From positions 1 to 9,006 of the forward strand of contig SLNF01000098.1 in the NCBI GenBank assembly GCA_007133145.1: a stretch of DNA of 9,006 nt, written 5' to 3'. Positions within the stretch are counted from its first letter, which is position 1. Each line of letters begins with the position of its first letter. Of this stretch, positions 4,388 through 9,006 are shown piece by piece. A model generated the notes under the pieces. It worked only from the letters and a program-made list of their open reading frames with translations, was not told the origin of the DNA and made no database searches. The position numbers were made by a program, and so were the translations under genes. This DNA is from Nitriliruptorales bacterium (GTDB taxonomy: Bacteria; Actinomycetota; Nitriliruptoria; Euzebyales; Egibacteraceae).

Positions 4388-5548
4388 TCAACCAGCGGGG
4401 CCGGCGGCGTGGCGCCGCAGCGGGGCGGCCTCGACCCGGGTGCCGAAGACCATGCGCCCACGGGGGCTCGAGAGGATGGAGGTCACCTCCGCGCCGACGG
4501 TCTCGCCGACCTGCTCGGCGGCCGACTCGACGACGACCATCGTGCCGTCGGCGAGGTGGCCGACCCCCTGGCCCGGCTCACGGCCGCGCCGGGTGACCTT
4601 GAGCTCGAGGATCTCGCCGGGCAGCACCGGCGGGCGCAACGTGTCGGCGAGCGCGTTGAGGTTGCGCACCCGCACGCCCTGCACCTCGGCGACACGCGCG
4701 AGGTTGCCGTCGACGGTGACGAGCGCCGCGCCGCGGTCCTCGGCCATCGACAGGAGCTTCGCGTCGACCTCGACGACCTCGGGGTAGTCCCGTTCGGAGA
4801 CCTCGACGGCCACCCCGGAGGAGCGCTGCAGACCGGCGAGGACGTCGAGTCCGCGACGCCCGCGGGCACGGCGCTCCTCCTCGCCGGCGTCGGCGAGTCC
4901 CTGGAGCTCGAAGAGCACGAACCGCGGGACGACGAGCGTGCCCTCGAGGAAGCCTGCACGGGCCACGTCGAGCAGCCGCCCGTCGACGAGGGCCGAGGTG
5001 TCGATGAGCTTGACGGCGCTGCCGCGCGACGGGGTGGTCACGTCGAGACGCCCGCTCGCGCCGACGTAGCGCATGAGGTCCCCGCCGCGATGGAAGCCCA
5101 GGCGCGCCCCGCCGGCGACGAGCAAGGTGATGACGAGCCCGGCGAGGGGGACGGCGAGCAGCGTGCGCCCGGCGAGCAGGAGCACCGGCCAGGTCAACGC
5201 CGCGGCGAGCAGCAGTCCTGCGAGCCCGCCGAGCAGCATGGCGACGAGTTGCCCGCCGGAGATGCGCGCGAGATGGCCCTCGGCAGCGTCGACCCTCCCG
5301 AGGGCGAAGCGCCCGAGGGTGCCGCCGAGGACGTAGCCGAGCCCGGCCCCGACGACCGTGCCCGACAGGCGCACCGTCTCGGGCTCGAGACCGACCTCGC
5401 GGCCGCCACGGGAGGCGTCGAGGACGGCGCCGGCGGTCTCGAAGGCCACCGCGGTGGCGAGCACGACGACGGCGAGTCGGACGACCTCGACGAAGACCGT
5501 TCCCCCGCGGCTGGCGCGCGGGGGCGTGGCTCGGAGCTGGGGTGGCAT
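4388..5548 (-). CDS. PIN/TRAM-domain membrane protein, YacL family
   Basis: A 386-residue protein with the YacL layout. Four hydrophobic segments lie at about 19-38, 62-80, 100-117 and 121-146, followed by a PIN nuclease-like domain (about 178-300) and a C-terminal TRAM RNA-binding domain (about 307-375). PIN acidic residues visible are Asp183 (LIDTSALVDG), Glu214 (VLFELQ), Asp262 (VDAKLL) and Asp280 (TVDGNLA), consistent with a metal-dependent RNase site on the cytoplasmic face. The TRAM part includes GEILELKV and GVGHLADGTMVVVE. The cellular RNA target of this family is not established to my knowledge. The gene follows carD by 32 nt, a conserved pairing in actinobacteria, and the two are probably co-transcribed. 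The ATG at 5546-5548 has an AGGGAG ribosome site that lies inside a strong hairpin. Confidence 0.93.
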   Translation of the reverse strand: MPPQLRATPPRASRGGTVFVEVVRLAVVVLATAVAFETAGAVLDASRGGREVGLEPETVRLSGTVVGAGLGYVLGGTLGRFALGRVDAAEGHLARISGGQLVAMLLGGLAGLLLAAALTWPVLLLAGRTLLAVPLAGLVITLLVAGGARLGFHRGGDLMRYVGASGRLDVTTPSRGSAVKLIDTSALVDGRLLDVARAGFLEGTLVVPRFVLFELQGLADAGEEERRARGRRGLDVLAGLQRSSGVAVEVSERDYPEVVEVDAKLLSMAEDRGAALVTVDGNLARVAEVQGVRVRNLNALADTLRPPVLPGEILELKVTRRGREPGQGVGHLADGTMVVVESAAEQVGETVGAEVTSILSSPRGRMVFGTRVEAAPLRRHAAGPAG

Positions 5549-5550
5549 CG

Positions 5551-5567
5551 CGGCTCCCTGGGAGCCG
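5551..5567 (-). promoter_or_regulatory. Hairpin sequestering the PIN/TRAM ribosome-binding site
   Basis: On the minus strand CGGCTCCC-A-GGGAGCCG is a perfect 17-nt inverted repeat; as RNA it gives about 7 bp with a 3-nt loop. Its 3' arm contains the AGGGAG Shine-Dalgarno, and it ends 2 nt before the start codon at 5548. It fills much of the 32-nt gap after the carD stop. It could lower initiation on the downstream cistron relative to carD, or act as a partial terminator or processing site. Confidence 0.45.
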
Positions 5568-5580
5568 CCGACGGCTCCCC

Positions 5581-6063
5581 TCAGACGGCGAGGATCTCCT
5601 CGATGAGGTCTTCGGTACGTTCCTCGCTCTCCTTGATCGCCGCCGAGAGCTCGGAGACGAGGATCTGGCGCGCCTTCGTGAGCATGCGCTTCTCACCGGC
5701 CGACAGGCCCTTGTCGCGCTCACGCAGCGCGAGGTTGCGCACGACCTCGGCCACCTCGAAGATGTCGCCGGACTTCATCTTCTCGTAGTTGGCCTTGAAG
5801 CGGCGCGACCAGTTCGTCGGCATGCTGAAGTCCCGCTCGCGCAGGACGTCCCAGACCGCGTCGACGTCCTTCTGCGAGCAGACGTCGCGCAGGCCGACCT
5901 CCTCACAGGCGTCGGCGGGCACCATCAGGGTGAGGTCGCCGTAGGTGAGTCGCAGCACGAGGTAGTCGCGTTCCTCACCCGCGAGGTTGCGCTTCTCGCG
6001 CTTCTCGATGACCGCAGCGCCGTGGTGGGGGTACACGACGGTGTCGCCAACGGCGTAGCTCAT
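5581..6063 (-). CDS. carD: CarD-family RNA polymerase-binding transcription factor
   Basis: A 160-residue protein matching the essential mycobacterial CarD in size and motifs. The N-terminal RNA polymerase interaction domain (about 1-60) carries VGDTVVYPHHGAAVIE and a DLTLMVPADACEEVGLR strand-helix segment; it contacts the beta subunit. The C-terminal helical domain includes NWSRRFKANYEKMKSGD, with Trp85 at the same number as the tryptophan of M. tuberculosis CarD that wedges into the promoter bubble. The protein stabilises open complexes, especially at rRNA promoters. The ATG at 6061-6063 is chosen because MSYAVGDTVVYP is the family start and GGAGGG lies at good distance upstream; the longer frame to 6177 lacks similarity. 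It has its own upstream region after disA and is followed by the PIN/TRAM gene. Confidence 0.96.
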   Translation of the reverse strand: MSYAVGDTVVYPHHGAAVIEKREKRNLAGEERDYLVLRLTYGDLTLMVPADACEEVGLRDVCSQKDVDAVWDVLRERDFSMPTNWSRRFKANYEKMKSGDIFEVAEVVRNLALRERDKGLSAGEKRMLTKARQILVSELSAAIKESEERTEDLIEEILAV

Positions 6064-6124
6064 GCGTTCGTCCCTCCGTGCGCGCCGGCAGCCCACATGC
6101 GGCGCAGGTCGATAGCGGGGGAGC

Positions 6125-6130
6125 ACCGTA
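6125..6130 (-). promoter_or_regulatory. Candidate -10 element (TACGGT) of carD
   Basis: TACGGT on the minus strand fits TANNNT and would start transcription about 55 nt upstream of the carD ATG. A poor -35-like TTTCCT lies 17 nt further upstream. The surrounding 6130-6180 region is more AT-rich than the rest of the window, as expected for a promoter, but the match is weak. Confidence 0.35.
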
Positions 6131-6230
6131 CCATGGATTGGCCACGAAGGAAAGCCAAAAGCCCAGGTCAGAGCCACGTTCGCCCGGGAGCAGAGGCAGC
6201 TGGCCTACGACCACGGTCGGATGTCGGGAC

Positions 6231-6256
6231 CCCGGGCGGGGCCGGGGCCGCCCGGG
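6231..6256 (-). terminator. GC-rich hairpin downstream of disA
   Basis: CCCGGGCGG (6231-6239) pairs perfectly with CCGCCCGGG (6248-6256) around an 8-nt loop, beginning 11 nt after the disA stop. No T-run follows on the minus strand. Strong stems without a U-tract are common at actinobacterial gene ends, and the 204-nt gap before carD supports a transcription-unit boundary. Confidence 0.5.
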
Positions 6257-6267
6257 CGCGCCGACGC

Positions 6268-7335
6268 TCAGGCGTAGCGCTCGAGGATCGAGGACTCCGC
6301 GAGGCGCGCGAGCCCCTCCTTGATCGAGCGCGCCCGCGCCTCGCCGATGCCCTCGACCTCGTCGAGGGCGACGAGGTCGGCCTCCATGACCCTCGCGAGG
6401 GAGCCGAAGCGGTCGACGAGGCGCTCGACGATCGTCCACGGCAGGCGCGGGATGCGTGAGAGCATCCGGTAGCCCCGCGGTGCGAGCGACTGGTCGAGCC
6501 CTCCGTTGTCGTCGGCGAAGCCCAGCGCCGACGCGATGCGCCAGCTCTCGAGGAGTTGGTTGGCCTCGATGGCGTCGAGCTGGGCGAGGATCGTGTCGAC
6601 CTTGCGACGACGGTCGGGGTTGTAGTCGGCCACGACGAGACGGCGCTGACGCTCGACCCCGCTCATGAGCTCCTCGAGCTGGAGCTCGAGCAGCCGGCCG
6701 TCGCTGCCGAGCTCGGCGACGTAGGCCTCGATCTCCTCGGCGATGCGGCGCACCATCTCACCGCGCTGAAGGACGCTCACGACGTCGCGCAGGCTCACGA
6801 CGTGCTCCATCTCGAGGGCCGACAGGGAGCTCGAGACCTCGTCGAGCCGGCTCCGGTAGCGCTCGAGCGTCGACAGCGCCTGGTTCGCGCGGAAGAGGAT
6901 CGAGCTGATCTCCTCGAGGGTGTGCTTCGTCGCGTCGACGTAGAGCGAGACGATGCGCATCGACTCCGAGACGCTGATGACCGGCTTGCCGGTCTGCTTC
7001 GCGACGCGCTCGGCGGTGCGGTGGCGCGTGCCGGTCTCGCTCGTGGGGATCTTCGGGTCGGGCACGAGGTGGACGTTGGCGAACATGATCCGCTCGAGGC
7101 TGTCGTCGAGCACGATCGCCCCGTCCATCTTCGCGACCTCGGAGAGCCGCTGGGCGGTGAACTTCGCCGAGAGCTTGAAGCCCCCGGAGATGAGCGGGTC
7201 GACCTCCTCGGCGTGGCCGATGACGATGATCGCGCCCTTCGAGGCCTTGATGATGCGGTCGATGCCCTCACGCAGCGGGGTGCCGGGCGCCATGCGCTGG
7301 AGGACCGTGAGCAGGCGCTCGTCCCGGGAGGCCAC
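6268..7335 (-). CDS. disA: DNA integrity scanning protein DisA, diadenylate cyclase
   Basis: Makes cyclic di-AMP from two ATP and scans DNA for branched structures. The 355-residue length is normal for this octameric protein. The N-terminal DAC domain (about 10-150) has the catalytic DGA at 71-73 and the GTRHRTAER motif at 102-110, so the cyclase looks active. A central helical linker follows, and the C-terminal helix-hairpin-helix DNA-binding part (about 285-345) contains a second-hairpin segment LDEVEGIGEARARSIKEGL. The start is GTG at 7333-7335, with GAGGAG about 7 nt upstream. It begins 27 nt after the radA stop, so the two are probably one operon; RadA is reported to bind DisA and lower its cyclase activity in other bacteria, which fits the pairing. 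Confidence 0.97.
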   Translation of the reverse strand: MASRDERLLTVLQRMAPGTPLREGIDRIIKASKGAIIVIGHAEEVDPLISGGFKLSAKFTAQRLSEVAKMDGAIVLDDSLERIMFANVHLVPDPKIPTSETGTRHRTAERVAKQTGKPVISVSESMRIVSLYVDATKHTLEEISSILFRANQALSTLERYRSRLDEVSSSLSALEMEHVVSLRDVVSVLQRGEMVRRIAEEIEAYVAELGSDGRLLELQLEELMSGVERQRRLVVADYNPDRRRKVDTILAQLDAIEANQLLESWRIASALGFADDNGGLDQSLAPRGYRMLSRIPRLPWTIVERLVDRFGSLARVMEADLVALDEVEGIGEARARSIKEGLARLAESSILERYA

Positions 7336-7362
7336 CTCGGAGCTCCTCGCAATCGCTCGACG

Positions 7363-8727
7363 TCAGGCCGGGCCGCCGTCCTCGGCGAGCCCCGCGGCGA
7401 GCGCGCTGTGCAGGTCCGGCTCCCGCTCGAGGACGAGCCCGTGGGCGGGGCCATCATACGCACGTGGTAGGAGGGCGCGGGTGAAGCCGAGCCGCGCGGC
7501 CTCAGCGAGACGCCGCTCGGTCTGGGCCACGAGGCGCAGCTCCCCGGCCAGGCCGACCTCCCCCAGGGCGACGAGGCCGGAGGGCACTGGCCTCTCGGTG
7601 CGGCTCGAGGCGATCGCGAGGCACAGGGCGAGGTCGACGGCCGGCTCGGTCAGGCGCAGCCCGCCGACCGTCGAGGCGTAGAGATCGGCCTCACCGAGCG
7701 CGACCCGGGCCCGCCGCTCGAGCACCGCGGCGAGCAGGTGCAGCCGCTGGCCGTCGAGCCCGCTCGCGGCGCGCCGCGGGTTCGCGAGGCTCGTCGGCGC
7801 GACGAGGGCCTGCACCTCACAGGCGAGCGGGCGCGAGCCCTCGAGGGCGAGGGTGACCGCGACGCCGGTCGCGCCCTCGGCGTCGCCGACGAAGAGCCGA
7901 CCGGCGTCGGCGACGTCGACGAGGCCGGCCTCGCCCATCTCGAAGCACCCGACCTCACCGACCGAGCCGTAGCGGTTCTTCGTCGCGCGCAGCAGCCGCA
8001 GGGCATGGTGGCGGTCACCCTCGAGCTCGCAGACCGCGTCGACGAGGTGCTCGAGGACCCGCGGGCCGGCGAGCGTGCCCTCCTTGGTGACGTGGCCTAC
8101 GAGGACCGCGGCGATGCCCCGACGCTTCGCGAGCGCGGTCAGGGCCGCGGCGCCGTCGCGCACCTGCGCGAGCCCGCCGGGCACGCCGCCGACCTCGGGG
8201 TCACGCACCGTCTGGATCGAGTCGACGATGAGGACGTCGGGCCCGTGGACCTCGACGAGGTCGAGGATCACCGGCAGCTCGGCGACGCTCGCGAGCAGGA
8301 CCCCGCCGTCGACGGCCCCGAGCCGTTCGGCGCGCAGGCGCACCTGCCCGGCGGACTCCTCGGCGGAGACGTAGAGCACCGTGCGCCCCACCCGCGCGAG
8401 GGCGTCGGCGGCCTGCAGCAGCAGGGTCGACTTGCCCGCGCCGGGCTCGCCGCCGACGAGGGTGACCGACCCGGCGACGAGTCCGCCACCGAGGACACGG
8501 TCGAGCTCACCCGAGCCCGTCGCGAGCCGCGCCCGCGCGTCGGTGGACACCTCGGCGATCGGGCGGGCCCGCAACGCGCTCGAGCGGCGCTGCCCGGAAG
8601 GCTGCGCGCGGGCCTTGGTCTCCTCCTCGAGGGTGCCCCAGGCCTCGCAGGCGGGGCAGCGGCCGACCCAGCGTGGCTCGACGTGGCCGCAGGCCTGACA
8701 GCGCGCCTGGGTCCGGGCTTTGGCCAT
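7363..8727 (-). CDS. radA: DNA repair ATPase RadA (Sms)
   Basis: RecA-like ATPase that promotes branch migration of recombination intermediates. It is 454 residues long from the chosen start. Visible in order are an N-terminal C4 zinc finger (Cys10, Cys13, Cys24, Cys27), a Walker A GGEPGAGKST at 92-101, a Walker B-like VLIVDS at 165-170, the RadA signature KNRYG at 250-254, and a C-terminal Lon-like domain (about 280-454) containing VGGLRLTEPAVDLAL and GEVGLAGELR. The ATG at 8725-8727 begins MAKARTQARCQACG and has AGGTGA about 5 nt upstream. A GTG six codons earlier (8745) is in frame but lacks a ribosome site. Followed by disA at 27 nt, in a probable two-gene DNA-integrity operon. Confidence 0.97.
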   Translation of the reverse strand: MAKARTQARCQACGHVEPRWVGRCPACEAWGTLEEETKARAQPSGQRRSSALRARPIAEVSTDARARLATGSGELDRVLGGGLVAGSVTLVGGEPGAGKSTLLLQAADALARVGRTVLYVSAEESAGQVRLRAERLGAVDGGVLLASVAELPVILDLVEVHGPDVLIVDSIQTVRDPEVGGVPGGLAQVRDGAAALTALAKRRGIAAVLVGHVTKEGTLAGPRVLEHLVDAVCELEGDRHHALRLLRATKNRYGSVGEVGCFEMGEAGLVDVADAGRLFVGDAEGATGVAVTLALEGSRPLACEVQALVAPTSLANPRRAASGLDGQRLHLLAAVLERRARVALGEADLYASTVGGLRLTEPAVDLALCLAIASSRTERPVPSGLVALGEVGLAGELRLVAQTERRLAEAARLGFTRALLPRAYDGPAHGLVLEREPDLHSALAAGLAEDGGPA

Positions 8728-8901
8728 GCTCACCTCACTGCTCACCGCGGTGCCCGCCGCCCCCGCTCCGACGCGCGCGCCCGGGGCGGCCCTCAGGGGT
8801 CGCCCGCCCGGGTCGACCGGCCGGCCCCTGGGAGGTCGGGCTGACCCCGCGAGCCTACCGGGCGGGTGTGCGGTACCGGCTGCGGTCCTCCACCGCCGGG
8901 C
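8728..8901 (-). promoter_or_regulatory. radA upstream region with a weak -10 candidate
   Basis: A 174-nt non-coding gap precedes radA. On the minus strand TAGGCT at 8852-8857 fits TANNNT, but no -35 element is recognisable, so the promoter assignment is tentative. An imperfect hairpin (8784-8791 with 8798-8805, one mismatch) lies in the presumed leader. Nothing else stands out, and short open frames here are not convincing. Confidence 0.3.
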
Positions 8902-9006
8902 TCACCCGCGGTTGCGCCACCAGGCCAGCACCCCGACGGCGAGGCTGAGCCCCGCCCCGACGAGCGCGGCGCGCCGGCGCGAGGGCCGGCCATCGAGTTC
9001 GCCCTC
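8902..9006 (-). CDS. C-terminal end of an unrecognised membrane-anchored protein (runs off the right edge)
   Basis: The last 34 codons of a minus-strand frame end in TGA at 8902-8904. The residues read EGELDGRPSRRRAALVGAG and continue with a hydrophobic stretch to WWRNRG. This is a charged segment, a basic RRR, a single predicted membrane helix of about 17 residues and a short basic tail. It looks like a C-terminal membrane anchor or the last helix of an integral protein. The family cannot be told from this fragment. It is chosen over the alternative frame on the same strand (8793-8993), which is Gly/Pro/Ala-rich and without structure. The gene lies 174 nt upstream of radA in the same direction. 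Confidence 0.5.
   Translation of the reverse strand, partial: EGELDGRPSRRRAALVGAGLSLAVGVLAWWRNRG

Noticed and set aside
1963..4596. A plus-strand open frame of 877 codons, the longest in the window
   Set aside because: It is Arg/Pro/Gly-rich without domains and runs antisense to the clear SorC and IIA genes and out of frame with the plus-strand cytidylyltransferase. It is a by-product of the high GC content.
4355..5788. A 477-codon plus-strand open frame
   Set aside because: It is antisense to the PIN/TRAM gene and part of carD, very rich in Glu/Asp/Gly/Ala, and has no recognisable fold.
8728..8745. GTG start for RadA six codons upstream
   Set aside because: The ATG at 8725-8727 has an AGGTGA ribosome site and gives the usual MAK...C-x2-C zinc-finger start; the GTG has no such site.
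8784..8805. Stem-loop in the radA leader
   Set aside because: On the radA-sense strand the 8-bp stem has an A-C mismatch, and there is no link to a ribosome site. It is within chance expectation at this GC content.

Overview
The window looks like chromosomal housekeeping DNA from a high-GC actinobacterium (Actinomycetota), probably a deep-branching lineage; the class cannot be fixed from this sequence alone. The evidence is the very high GC content, a CarD with the actinobacterial NWSRR motif, and gene order. Reading the minus strand from right to left the order is radA, disA, carD, a PIN/TRAM membrane protein, then ispD-like, ispF and cysS. From memory this is close to the Mycobacterium tuberculosis Rv3580c-Rv3586c neighbourhood. 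No tRNA, rRNA, CRISPR array, transposase or other mobile element was seen.

Right part (4388-9006, all minus strand): the C-terminal end of an unrecognised membrane-anchored protein, RadA (DNA repair ATPase), DisA (diadenylate cyclase), CarD (RNA polymerase regulator) and a YacL-type PIN/TRAM protein. radA-disA and carD-PIN/TRAM look like two transcription units, separated by a 204-nt gap with a candidate hairpin terminator and a carD promoter.

Middle part (about 2139-4314): a block that interrupts the familiar order. It has a plus-strand IspD/TarI-family cytidylyltransferase preceded by an apparently leaderless 33-codon ORF that overlaps it by ATGA. Facing it are two minus-strand genes, a SorC-family sugar-responsive regulator and an orphan glucitol-type PTS IIA protein. 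The two convergent units end at a perfect hairpin that contains both stop codons.

Left part (1-1924, minus strand): a short, degenerate IspD-like protein, IspF and the N-terminal two thirds of CysS, packed with 7- and 11-nt gaps. The IspD-like protein keeps recognisable IspD segments (a PVTDALKRV-like arm and QTPQ) but has lost the glycine-rich CTP loop, the HDAARP block and the C-terminal N-x-K-x-T block. The plus-strand homologue has the opposite pattern: the nucleotide-binding parts are intact and the arm is altered. This pair, together with the leaderless, translationally coupled start of the plus-strand copy, is the most unusual content of the window.
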